A stretch of 17,458 nt of DNA, from assembly GCA_026391515.1 (NCBI GenBank), contig JAPLEC010000423.1, positions 1 through 17,458 on the forward strand, read 5' to 3'. This stretch comes from Bacteroidia bacterium. Its GTDB lineage: Bacteria > Bacteroidota > Bacteroidia > Bacteroidales > VadinHA17. The notes beneath the pieces were generated by a model. It was not told where the DNA came from, ran no database searches, and saw only the letters and a program-made list of their open reading frames with translations. The stretch's first letter is position 1. Every line of letters begins with the position of its first letter. Below are positions 6,297 to 15,268 of the stretch, piece by piece. The position numbers were made by a program, and so were the translations under genes.

Positions 6297-9200
6297 ATGA
6301 ATGAAAACAAACGCAGATTATTTCTTGTTGTTTTAACTGTAGTTCTGGTTTTACTGGCCTGGGCAGCAGAGTCGTTATACTTTACTGATTATGAGTATCA
6401 TTTTCGGACAAGGAGGTTCAACAAAATTCTCCATGAAAAGGAAAAAATAATGCAGGACTGCCTTAACGGGCTGAAACCTATAATAACAAGGGGAGAACCT
6501 CACGGATCGGTTTCTGAGAACAATCTCTTTTCACTTGCAGAGCAGAACGAAATAACAATTTTGGAATACATAGATAACAAGCTTATTTACTGGTCCAATA
6601 ACGGCTTTGATGTACCTTTAATCCAGAATGACTCGTTATTTACTCGACCCCTGATTTTTCTGCAAAATGGCTGGTTCCTGCCAAAGACCATCCAGGCTGG
6701 CAATGAAATGATTGTCGGGCTTCTAAGGGTAAGAACTGATTATGGATTTGAAAACGATATAATAAAAAATGGATTTGAGAAATATTTCAGGGTCCCCGAA
6801 AATTTTGGATTTACAACTGAAAAAAATGTCTCCGAATATAAAGTGTATAATAGCGAAAATGAATATCTGTTTTCACTCTCATTCCCGGAAGTAAAAAGCA
6901 ATACATTTTTAATTTCCATACCATTAATATTATATGCATCAGTCTTTGCACTTATTATTTTATTGACACTTGACCTGGTAAAGATCCTGGTAAATAAAAG
7001 AAAAAATATCCTTGGTATTTTTGTTTGCCTGGTTATATTTTCAACTTTATACGCTATAATACTTCTTACAGGCAAGCCTGATGTAGCACAAAGAACAGGA
7101 TTATTTTCGCCTTATGTGTTCTCACTGAACAGTTTTATTCCTTCATTAGGGCACTTACTATTATTGAGTATCCTTGCTTCAATTTTTGCTTTTGTTCTTT
7201 ACAGATATTTGCCTGTGCCATTGCTTCTGAAAGAAAAACAGGCAAATGGTTATCTGGTTATTACACTGATGCTTACCACCAGCACAGTTTTAATCAGCCT
7301 GTTTCATATTCTTTTCAGCCAGCTTGTTACAGACTCAAACATCAGCTTTGAAACTTATAAAGTTTTGAAATTGAGTTTTTATAGTTTAGCCGGATTTACC
7401 AGCATAGTTTTGCTATTCATTATACCCCTGTTTTTCATTCTTAAAGCCTATCAGGTTGGCAATCAACTTAGTTTAAAAGTTATCGTTCCTTCAGTCCTGA
7501 CCTCTCTGATTGCGGTCGTTATAATCTTTTTCAGGGATCCACAGTCATTTCTTGTTGTTTCAGTTTTAATTATCGGCATAATTGTTTCAATATGGCTGGC
7601 AGGATACAGAAAAACCGGGTTATTCAGCATGTCAGTCATCTTTTCGCTGATTCTCGGATTGTACACTTTATATATAATAACAGTTCTTTCTGAGAAGAAA
7701 ACTATAGGAAACCTTAAGATACAGGCACTCTCATTCTCTACAGAGAACGATCCGGAAGCTGAGCACCTGCTTCTTGACTTGTGGAATATAATTGATAACG
7801 ATACAGTCCTCGATGAGATGATGGATGTCAATATATTCTATCAGAATGATTTTGATAATATTTATAACTATCTGCATGATACCTATTTTAACGGTTACTG
7901 GGGCAACTTTAAGTTACGCATTTTTTTATGCAGGAAAGATGAATCTCTCAGAATGATGGATCAGGTTGAAAATGAGCCACAAAACTGTTTTGGTTTTTTT
8001 GATGAGAGGACCCGGAAATATGGTCATCAGCTTACAGGTACAAACTTCTATTTTATCGATAATCAGGGAGGGAGATCCTATTATCTTGGCAAGTTGTTCT
8101 TTGATAAAAGGCCGGGAATCACAAACGGGTTATTTATAGAACTTTACAGCGATATAAATGTATTTCAACCCGGATATTCCGAACTTCTCCTTGATAAAAA
8201 GTTCCGTGGATATTCAGGTATGAAAGATTATTCTTTTGCCAAGTATATAAATGGCGAAATTGTTCTCAAGTCAGGTGAATTCGCATTTAGCAAAACTGAT
8301 GTGGAATATATTGACAAAAACTCGGACTACAGGATATTTAATCTTGAAGGCTTTAATCATGTCCTCTACAGGAACGGGAATGCAACAGTTATGATAAGCA
8401 GGCCGAAATTAAACGCAGGAAATATCATAATCTCTTTTGCTTATTTGTTTGTATATATTTTCATTTTTACCAACCTGTTGTTACTGATGATGAAGCGGCC
8501 TGTAGTAAGCGGAGTACCCAGTCTGAATTTCAGGCAGAAGCTTCAGTTATCATTTATTGGTATCCTTCTGTTTTCCTTTATTTTAATCGGTATTGTAATC
8601 GCATTTCTTACTATAAAGGAGTACAAATCAAAACATTATGGAAATATTACTGAAAAACTAAACTCAATTTATATTGAACTTGACAACAGATTCTCCGGAG
8701 AAAAACATCTTTCTACTGATTGGAGAAACAGTACGAGTTCATCTTTAAATGAGCTTCTTGTAAATCTTTCAAATGTCTTTAATACTGATATAAACATCTA
8801 TGATCTGAATGGATTTCTTATGGCGACTTCACGCGAAGATATATTTTATCGTAATCTCACCGGCCGAAGAATGAATGATATGGCATTCATAAATCTTACG
8901 GATCTGTTAAAAAGTGAATATTCTCAGACAGAGATGATCGGGGAAATGGAATATATTTCAGTATATGTTCCTTTATATAATACTGATAACAAAGTGCTCG
9001 CTTACGTTAACCTTCCTTATTTCAGGATGCAGAGCCTGCTTGCAAGAGAAATTTCGAACCTTATTGTTGCCGTCATTAATTTCACATTGCTGCTTATTTT
9101 AATTACGATGAGCTTCGCAGTTTTTATAAGCGGCAGGCTGACATCTCCGCTCACTTTGCTGAGTGACAGGCTTGCTTCGGTTGAGCTTGGTAAAAAAAGC

Positions 9201-10013
9201 GAACATCTTTCTTACAAAGGAAACGATGAGATAGGAGAGCTGGTTAAACAATATAACAGAATGGTTGATGAGCTTGAAGAGAGTGCCAGCAAACTTGCCA
9301 ATTCTGAAAGAGAATATGCCTCGCGGGAAATGGCAAAGCAGATCGCGCATGAGATAAAAAATCCTCTGACTCCGATGAAACTAAACGTTCAGCAGTTACT
9401 GAAATCGTGGAAAGACGGAGCTCCGGGTTTTGAAGAAAAACTGGAAGGTTTTTCAAGAAATCAGATTGAACAGATTGATAACCTTTCATTAATTGCATCT
9501 GCTTTTTCATCATTCGCAAAAATGCCGGGAACAAATCCTTCTGAAGTAAACCTGCTGGAGCAGATCGAAACAACTTTGGAACTTTTTAAGAATACGGATA
9601 ATACAACTTTCTGGGTTCGATGGCCGCATGAAAGCAAGGTTTTCATTTTTGCCGACAAGGAACATCTGAATGGCATCTTTTCAAATCTATTTAAGAACAG
9701 CATACAGGCAATTCCTCAGAACAGAAAAGGGCTGATTAAAGTTACATTAGAAGTAATTAAAAATAAAGCAGTTATATCGGTTTCTGACAATGGAAGCGGC
9801 ATACCTGATGCTTTACAGAAGAAACTTTTTACACCGAATTTTACAACTAAATCTTCCGGAATGGGATTAGGCCTTTCTATAGTAAGAAAATATGTGGAAG
9901 AAGCTAACGGAAGAATATGGTTCGAATCGGAAGCTGATAAAGGAACAACATTCTTTATTGAATTCCCTTTAATGTACACGGTTGAGAATCCTGGGAAGCC
10001 TCATGCTGACTGA
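6297..10013 (+). CDS. Large NtrY-like membrane sensor histidine kinase
   Basis: A 1238-residue inner-membrane kinase. By hydrophobicity I see TM1 (about 8-26), a periplasmic segment (30-200), a block of eight helices (203-464), a large periplasmic region (465-708), TM10 (709-731), a short basic cytoplasmic loop, TM11 (750-773), a third periplasmic segment (774-920) and TM12 (921-943). A HAMP domain follows (about 946-1000). The dimerisation/phosphoacceptor box is QIAHEIKNPLTPMKLNVQQL with His1018, closely NtrY-like. The ATPase domain has the N-box NLFKNSIQAI, DNGSGIPD, FTPNFTTK and GMGLGLSIV, so the catalytic set is complete. ATG 6297, after GCAGG, is preferred to TTG 6288. No receiver or response regulator gene is in the window, so its partner is unknown. 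The signal is unknown; the domain layout suggests envelope sensing. Confidence 0.93.
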   Translation: MNENKRRLFLVVLTVVLVLLAWAAESLYFTDYEYHFRTRRFNKILHEKEKIMQDCLNGLKPIITRGEPHGSVSENNLFSLAEQNEITILEYIDNKLIYWSNNGFDVPLIQNDSLFTRPLIFLQNGWFLPKTIQAGNEMIVGLLRVRTDYGFENDIIKNGFEKYFRVPENFGFTTEKNVSEYKVYNSENEYLFSLSFPEVKSNTFLISIPLILYASVFALIILLTLDLVKILVNKRKNILGIFVCLVIFSTLYAIILLTGKPDVAQRTGLFSPYVFSLNSFIPSLGHLLLLSILASIFAFVLYRYLPVPLLLKEKQANGYLVITLMLTTSTVLISLFHILFSQLVTDSNISFETYKVLKLSFYSLAGFTSIVLLFIIPLFFILKAYQVGNQLSLKVIVPSVLTSLIAVVIIFFRDPQSFLVVSVLIIGIIVSIWLAGYRKTGLFSMSVIFSLILGLYTLYIITVLSEKKTIGNLKIQALSFSTENDPEAEHLLLDLWNIIDNDTVLDEMMDVNIFYQNDFDNIYNYLHDTYFNGYWGNFKLRIFLCRKDESLRMMDQVENEPQNCFGFFDERTRKYGHQLTGTNFYFIDNQGGRSYYLGKLFFDKRPGITNGLFIELYSDINVFQPGYSELLLDKKFRGYSGMKDYSFAKYINGEIVLKSGEFAFSKTDVEYIDKNSDYRIFNLEGFNHVLYRNGNATVMISRPKLNAGNIIISFAYLFVYIFIFTNLLLLMMKRPVVSGVPSLNFRQKLQLSFIGILLFSFILIGIVIAFLTIKEYKSKHYGNITEKLNSIYIELDNRFSGEKHLSTDWRNSTSSSLNELLVNLSNVFNTDINIYDLNGFLMATSREDIFYRNLTGRRMNDMAFINLTDLLKSEYSQTEMIGEMEYISVYVPLYNTDNKVLAYVNLPYFRMQSLLAREISNLIVAVINFTLLLILITMSFAVFISGRLTSPLTLLSDRLASVELGKKSEHLSYKGNDEIGELVKQYNRMVDELEESASKLANSEREYASREMAKQIAHEIKNPLTPMKLNVQQLLKSWKDGAPGFEEKLEGFSRNQIEQIDNLSLIASAFSSFAKMPGTNPSEVNLLEQIETTLELFKNTDNTTFWVRWPHESKVFIFADKEHLNGIFSNLFKNSIQAIPQNRKGLIKVTLEVIKNKAVISVSDNGSGIPDALQKKLFTPNFTTKSSGMGLGLSIVRKYVEEANGRIWFESEADKGTTFFIEFPLMYTVENPGKPHAD

Positions 10014-10069
10014 TTTAACATTGAATTGTGCAATTAAATAGCTATATTAGCGGTTCATTTCTGGCTTCG

Positions 10070-13000
10070 ATGAAAGGAAAGTTGTCGTGCAATATTAAAT
10101 ATTTAATACTAAGCCTATTAATAATTGCAGTATCTGACATTCATCTCTTTGCACAGAAGTCGATAAGCGGCCCAATAAATAAATATGGACGGGTCATGAC
10201 TATTGCAGCCGGAAGTGTTACTGTTGATGCAGCTGATTTTTCAAATTTCGCTGCAGGGGATACAGTGCTCCTGATACAAATGAAAGGAGCGGAAATCCTT
10301 GTACCGAATGATCCTAGTTATGGCCTTTATCAGATTTCAGTCGGCACTCCGGGTGCATATGAATTTCTGATGGTAGAGTCAACCACCTTCGCTACGAAAA
10401 CAATCACATTCAGGAATAATATTCTGAATAGTTACAATGTGCTTGGTGATGTTCAGCTAGTTTATGTTCCTTCGTATAATGCTGCAAAAGTAGATGCTGA
10501 GCTCAATTGTGCAGCATGGAACAACAATACAAAAGTGGGTGGAGTGCTGTCACTTTTTGTTGGAACAACACTTACTTTAAATGCAAACATAAATGTTAAG
10601 GCAAGCGGATTTAAAGGCGGGGATGCAGTTAGTGGTGATGGTTTTTGTATAAATTCTGGGTCAGGACTAAATGATTACTCATATCCAGAAACATACAATA
10701 ATTCAGGATTAAAAGGAGAAAGTCATGCATCTTTATCTTATCCAGGACTATTACCATTGTATCCTGGTTATGCAAAAGGATTTGGATCAAATTACACTGG
10801 TGGTGGTGGTGGAAACGGAAGGTTCTCAGGTGGTGGTGGTGGTGCCATGGTGGGCAGTGGAGGGAAAGGAGGATTAGAAAATTGTTCACCTAACGAATAT
10901 GGTGGAATGGGAGGTAGGACACTTAAATTCGATTTGTCATCAGCTGGGTTTTACATGGGTGGAGGAGGCGGGGGTTCTACATATACTACCGGTACAGCAT
11001 CATCAGGTGGCAGGGGAGGAGGAATTGCTATAATAGTTTGTGAAACACTTGATGGAAACAGCAAAAGCATCATTGCCGATGGCGAAACTCCTGCAACTTC
11101 AGCCACTGGAAATGCAGGTGCCGGAGGAGGTGGCGGTGGAGGTACTGTTGCCCTTTATCTGCAGAACTTTTCTGCAAACAACATAACTCTGTCAGCAAAA
11201 GGTGGCACAGGTGGGAATAGTTTAAGTACATTTGGTGAGGGTGGAGGTGGAGGTGGAGGAAGAATAACTGTAAGTATTTTAGCGTTACCAGGGAATGTAA
11301 CCAAAACTGTTGCAGGTGGTTTGTATGGTACAAAATTCCCAAGCGGACATGATGCAACTTCCGGAACAGCAGGTGATAACAACACGGTACAATTTATCCC
11401 GAAGCTAAACGGCTTCCTTTTCAACTCAATTCGATCATCAGTCACATTAAACCAGGTCGATTCAATCTGTTCAAATGTTGTACCCCCTGCAATAACCGGA
11501 ACATTACCTATTGGAGGTTCAGGTTCTTATTCTTATGTATGGCAGATAAAATATAGTCTTGCTGGTTTACCATCAGTCATCGGAGGAGCTACTTCACAGA
11601 ATTATACTCCTGGGGCTGCAGAAGCAAATACTCACTGGATAAGAAGAATTGTAAAGGATGATGTTTCTTCACTGACAGATACAAGCAAGTGGGTTCAAAT
11701 GATTGTGCAGCCTGCAATAACAGGGAACACAATAGGAAATGACACTACAATTTGTTTCGGGCAGAATCCGCTGAAACTCAGACATATCGGAACTCCGGCT
11801 GGCGGATACGGAAACCTTCACTATCACTGGCTGCAGAATACAACCAATATATGGTCAGCTTATGCAAGGGCAGAAGGAACAGATTCCACCAAGGCTGATT
11901 TTGATCCGGCAAATCTCATACTGACAACATATTATAAACGAAAAATTAATTCCGGGCACTGTGTTGACTACAGCAATACTGTTACCATCACAGCACTTCC
12001 TTCAATTTCAAATAACCTGTTAAACAGCCACGATTCAATTATCTGTGAAGGATTTCTTTTTGATTCCCTCAAGGCAAAAAAACCAGCTGGAGGATCATCA
12101 GCATATATTTATCAATGGCAGGACAAAATGCCTCTGACAGCATGGGCAGATATTACATCTGCTACTGGCAAAGCTTATTTTCCGGATACTTCGAAATTCA
12201 ACGATACAGATTCGGTAAGATATTTCAGAAGGATAGTATATTCAGGTCTGAACAACACCTGTATTGATCAGGGTCCCCAGGTCAAGCTGACGAGATTTCC
12301 AAAAATCTCAAATAACCTGATTACTTCACCTGACACAACTATATGTTCGGGGAAACCGACCAATGTAAGGAAGGGAACTGTCCTTACCGGAGGGGACGGA
12401 ACTCCTCACTGGCTCTGGGAGCAGAGCACAAATTCCGGTGGCAGCTGGACAAATGCAGCCAGTACAAATACGAATCAAAATTATTTACCACCTGTGTTAA
12501 CCATAACAACCTGGTACCGGAGAAATGTGAGTTCATCAGTTTGTATCAATACCAGTAACGTAAGAAAAGTATTTGTTGATCCTGTAATTACCAATTACTC
12601 AATTGCACCGGATACAACAATCTGCAGCAGCACTCCGATCTTTATGATCCGGGGTATGTCTCCCGATGGTGGTACCGGAGCTTATGGCTATTCCTGGAAA
12701 AAATCAATTGACAACATCAGCTTTCCTGTAATTGGCGGAGCTTCTTCGAAGGATTATACTCCGGCTGCATCGCATACGCAGCCGACATGGTACAGGAGAA
12801 TTGTAACTTCGGGAGCATGTAAAGACAGCAACCAGGTTAAGATTGATGTTCTTCCGCTGATCGGCGGGAATGCCATCCAACCAGACAAGCCTGATGTTTG
12901 CTTTATTAGTGTACCTGGTACACTTATTCAGACGGGCGGAGGATTAACGGGAGGATCGGGAGCTGGTTCCTACACATATCTCTGGCAGGACAGTGTCGCA

Positions 13001-14260
13001 GGCGGCAGCTGGGTTTCATCGAATGGGACAAATACAAATGCAACTTATTCACCGATAGATCAGCTGATTAAGACAAAATGGTTCAGACGGAAGGTTACAT
13101 CCGGACCTGCAAATTGCTGTTTTAATTTTTCTGTAGCGGTCCAGGTTGATACGATAACATTGCCGACAGGCGATATCCCTGCTGCGTCAAACCCTGATAC
13201 CACAATCTGCGGAGGAGGCGATGCCAGAATCAGGCTTAAGCTCACAGGGGAGAAGCCATGGAAGGTAACCTATGATGGTGATGCAACCGGTGTGGTATTG
13301 ACCGGTATAAATAATCCTGATTACCTAATTACGAGGAAACCCGCGGTGACAGCGGCATTTTCTTCTTTTCTTTTTAAATATGCCTCACTGGAAGATAAGA
13401 ACGGATGTCTCGCCACCTCCAAGACAGGTTCCCGGAAAGTTGATGTGTACAGGGTCCCGAACACAAATGCCGGTCCTGACGGTTCAGTCTGCGGACCTGC
13501 ATACAAACTTGCGGCTGTCCCGAGCGACGGCATAGGCGCATGGACATGGGAAGTTGCAGCACAAATTGTTGCGCCTTTCCCGGCAGCATATAACAGTACT
13601 GTTTATATAGATTCGTCATATACCGCACCTTATAAGAAATATAAATTGTACTGGTCAGAGTTGAACGGAATTTGTCCCAATAAAGATTCTGTGGAAATAA
13701 CTTTCTATAATCGTATAGATACAATAAATGCCGGTGCCGACAGTGCTATCATATCATTCGACAATATGACCCAGGTAAAGGCATATCCGATCCAGTCATA
13801 CGAAACAGGTAAATGGAGTGTTGTTGCCGGAACCGGTAATTTTGATAATGATGCTGCACTGACAACTGACGTTAAAAATATTTCGATAGGAATAAATACT
13901 TATAAATGGACTGTTACAAACGGTGAATGTATATTAAGTGATGAAGTGACCTATGATATTACTGTTCCAGTCATCCCTGAAGGTATTTCACCTGACGGAG
14001 ACCTTACCAACGATACTCTGAGAATAGATGGATTAGACTTTGATAATCAGGTAGTTGAGCTATCCATAATAAATGGGGCCGGCACTCTTGTCTTCTCCTC
14101 ATCAAACAAAAATGGAGAAAAATGGATTAACTGGGATGGTAAGAACTCAAAAGGAAATGAGCTTCCTGAGGGAACATATTATTACATTTTAAAGGTAACA
14201 TCACCCAAAACAGGACATATAGTTAAGAAGAGCGGATTTATACTGCTTAAAAGACAATAA
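10070..14260 (+). CDS. Large T9SS-exported surface protein: glycine-rich module, Ig-like repeats, CHU_C C-terminal signal
   Basis: A 1396-residue secreted protein. ATG 10070 is chosen over GTG 10028 because the signal peptide starts there: basic MKGKLSCNIK, a hydrophobic stretch to about residue 21, cleavage near LFA|QK (28/29). Residues 30-240 form a module I recall preceding glycine-rich segments in other large surface proteins. Residues 244-397 hold several runs of 5-7 glycines. Residues 449-1029 form six Ig-like repeats of about 91-101 residues, with a DTTIC-like start, a W in the core, a WYRR-like strand and usually a second Cys. Three more divergent Ig-like units follow (1030-1302). Residues 1303-1396 are a gliding-motility-associated C-terminal domain (SPDGDLTND, WDGKNSKG, LPEGTYYYILK, ending in ILLKRQ), a type B T9SS signal. 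With the PorP/SprF gene next door, a SprB-like adhesin role is likely but inferred. Confidence 0.9.
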   Translation: MKGKLSCNIKYLILSLLIIAVSDIHLFAQKSISGPINKYGRVMTIAAGSVTVDAADFSNFAAGDTVLLIQMKGAEILVPNDPSYGLYQISVGTPGAYEFLMVESTTFATKTITFRNNILNSYNVLGDVQLVYVPSYNAAKVDAELNCAAWNNNTKVGGVLSLFVGTTLTLNANINVKASGFKGGDAVSGDGFCINSGSGLNDYSYPETYNNSGLKGESHASLSYPGLLPLYPGYAKGFGSNYTGGGGGNGRFSGGGGGAMVGSGGKGGLENCSPNEYGGMGGRTLKFDLSSAGFYMGGGGGGSTYTTGTASSGGRGGGIAIIVCETLDGNSKSIIADGETPATSATGNAGAGGGGGGGTVALYLQNFSANNITLSAKGGTGGNSLSTFGEGGGGGGGRITVSILALPGNVTKTVAGGLYGTKFPSGHDATSGTAGDNNTVQFIPKLNGFLFNSIRSSVTLNQVDSICSNVVPPAITGTLPIGGSGSYSYVWQIKYSLAGLPSVIGGATSQNYTPGAAEANTHWIRRIVKDDVSSLTDTSKWVQMIVQPAITGNTIGNDTTICFGQNPLKLRHIGTPAGGYGNLHYHWLQNTTNIWSAYARAEGTDSTKADFDPANLILTTYYKRKINSGHCVDYSNTVTITALPSISNNLLNSHDSIICEGFLFDSLKAKKPAGGSSAYIYQWQDKMPLTAWADITSATGKAYFPDTSKFNDTDSVRYFRRIVYSGLNNTCIDQGPQVKLTRFPKISNNLITSPDTTICSGKPTNVRKGTVLTGGDGTPHWLWEQSTNSGGSWTNAASTNTNQNYLPPVLTITTWYRRNVSSSVCINTSNVRKVFVDPVITNYSIAPDTTICSSTPIFMIRGMSPDGGTGAYGYSWKKSIDNISFPVIGGASSKDYTPAASHTQPTWYRRIVTSGACKDSNQVKIDVLPLIGGNAIQPDKPDVCFISVPGTLIQTGGGLTGGSGAGSYTYLWQDSVAGGSWVSSNGTNTNATYSPIDQLIKTKWFRRKVTSGPANCCFNFSVAVQVDTITLPTGDIPAASNPDTTICGGGDARIRLKLTGEKPWKVTYDGDATGVVLTGINNPDYLITRKPAVTAAFSSFLFKYASLEDKNGCLATSKTGSRKVDVYRVPNTNAGPDGSVCGPAYKLAAVPSDGIGAWTWEVAAQIVAPFPAAYNSTVYIDSSYTAPYKKYKLYWSELNGICPNKDSVEITFYNRIDTINAGADSAIISFDNMTQVKAYPIQSYETGKWSVVAGTGNFDNDAALTTDVKNISIGINTYKWTVTNGECILSDEVTYDITVPVIPEGISPDGDLTNDTLRIDGLDFDNQVVELSIINGAGTLVFSSSNKNGEKWINWDGKNSKGNELPEGTYYYILKVTSPKTGHIVKKSGFILLKRQ
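10799..11260 (+). repeat. Polyglycine-coding in-frame GGN tracts
   Basis: Four clusters of uninterrupted glycine codons lie within the secreted protein: GGT x4 plus GGA (10799-10813) then GGT x5 (10829-10843); six codons at 10958-10975; seven at 11123-11143; and seven alternating GGT/GGA at 11240-11260. The first cluster is a perfect trinucleotide repeat, the others are mixed. The encoded segment may form stacked polyglycine-type helices; length changes would keep the frame. Confidence 0.8.
11414..13156 (+). repeat. Six-unit Ig-like protein repeat array
   Basis: Units begin at about 11414, 11720, 12008, 12308, 12590 and 12863, each 273-306 bases. The protein consensus is roughly: DTTIC near the start, GG and a W-containing strand in the middle, a Y.P turn, WYRR.V.SG.C, then a V..LP.I linker. 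Similarity is mainly at protein level. At DNA level, TCAAATAACCTG recurs exactly 300 bases apart at 12008 and 12308. Units 2-6 carry a second Cys (GHC, NTC, SVC, GAC, NCC); unit 1 lacks it. Confidence 0.75.
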
Positions 14261-14302
14261 AAAGGTATTGAAAAAAATTCTTGTCAATCAGGTATTTAAG
14301 GC

Positions 14303-15265
14303 ATGAGCAGGATTAAATATATATTTATCATATTATTACTCCTGATCACCTGCAGATCTTATGGACAGGCAATCGCTGATTCCACAAGGATCACACTTGG
14401 TTATCCGATATACAGCCAGTACCTTCATAACGGACTGATGATAAATCCTGCATATGCAGGTTCACGTGAAGCTTTAGCCGCAACTTTATCGTACAGGATG
14501 CAATGGATGGGTATTGCAGATGCCCCTAAATTACAGACTATTTCGCTCCATATGCCAATGAAAAACGACAAAGTCGCTCTTGGACTGAAGGCTCAGTTCA
14601 TGCAATATGGTGCGACCTCTTCGCAAAGTATTTATGCCATTTATGCCTATCATATAAAAATGGGCAAAGGCAAATTATCATTAGGCCTTGGAGCCGGTGT
14701 CGATATGTCCAATACCAATTATAATAAGCTGAAAGGAATTACCAGACCCGACCATGTCTTCCCCGAGAATAGCAAAAAATATATTTTCCCCAATGTAAGT
14801 GCAGGTGCTTACTATTTCAGCAACAGAATCTTTGCTGGATTTTCGGTGCCCTCTTTCCTTTTTTACAGAAATGCCGGAAATGAAAAAACTGAAACATTCT
14901 TTTCATTCAATGAATTAGACTTCATTGTAAATGCGGGAGGATTGATAACATTTGCTCCTGTTTTTAAATTCAAGCCTTCAGTGCTTCTTGATTATTCAAT
15001 GCATGATACCAAAAGCATAAATCAGCTTGATATTAATGGCAATTTTATTATAGCTGACCTTGTCTGGGTTGGCGGCTCATATAGAACGACGGAGCAGGTT
15101 GTTGTCGGGCTGTTGCAGGTACAGGTAACCCATCAGCTTATGTTAGGGCTATCGTATGATTATCCTGCAGGAAGGATGAATTCTTATTCAAAAGGATCAA
15201 GTGAGTTTGTATTGAGATATGAATTTGGTTCAAAGGTAAGCGCAGCGAATCCGAGATATTTTTAA
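14303..15265 (+). CDS. PorP/SprF family type IX secretion outer-membrane protein
   Basis: A 320-residue protein with a signal peptide (hydrophobic 5-16, cleavage near YG|QA at about 21/22). The mature part begins with the family signature: PIYSQY (35-40), NPAYAGSR (48-55) and YRMQWMGI (64-71). It continues as alternating amphipathic strands typical of an outer-membrane beta-barrel, ending in YEFGSK. Family members include PorP, a T9SS component, and SprF, which is needed for export of the adhesin SprB. Because it lies 42 bases after a gene with a CHU_C (type B) signal, the SprF-like role as dedicated partner of that protein is the better guess. It is not necessarily the core PorP; the porKLMN genes are absent here. 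The next gene starts 3 bases after its stop, so they are surely co-transcribed. Confidence 0.93.
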   Translation: MSRIKYIFIILLLLITCRSYGQAIADSTRITLGYPIYSQYLHNGLMINPAYAGSREALAATLSYRMQWMGIADAPKLQTISLHMPMKNDKVALGLKAQFMQYGATSSQSIYAIYAYHIKMGKGKLSLGLGAGVDMSNTNYNKLKGITRPDHVFPENSKKYIFPNVSAGAYYFSNRIFAGFSVPSFLFYRNAGNEKTETFFSFNELDFIVNAGGLITFAPVFKFKPSVLLDYSMHDTKSINQLDINGNFIIADLVWVGGSYRTTEQVVVGLLQVQVTHQLMLGLSYDYPAGRMNSYSKGSSEFVLRYEFGSKVSAANPRYF

Positions 15266-15268
15266 AAT

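Noticed and set aside
10014..10069. Possible promoter (TAACATTG at 10016-10023) before the large surface protein
   Set aside because: It has one mismatch to TAnnTTTG and no -33 TTG at the right spacing; read-through from the kinase gene is as likely.
10629..11445. His-, Leu- or Pro-rich open frames on the minus strand
   Set aside because: They are antisense shadows of the GGN glycine codons (read as CCN or CAC); no start context or domain supports them, and the plus-strand protein is continuous with recognisable domains.
14261..14302. GGTATT direct repeat between the surface protein and PorP/SprF genes
   Set aside because: Six bases repeated once in a short AT-rich gap is expected by chance; no promoter or hairpin accompanies it.
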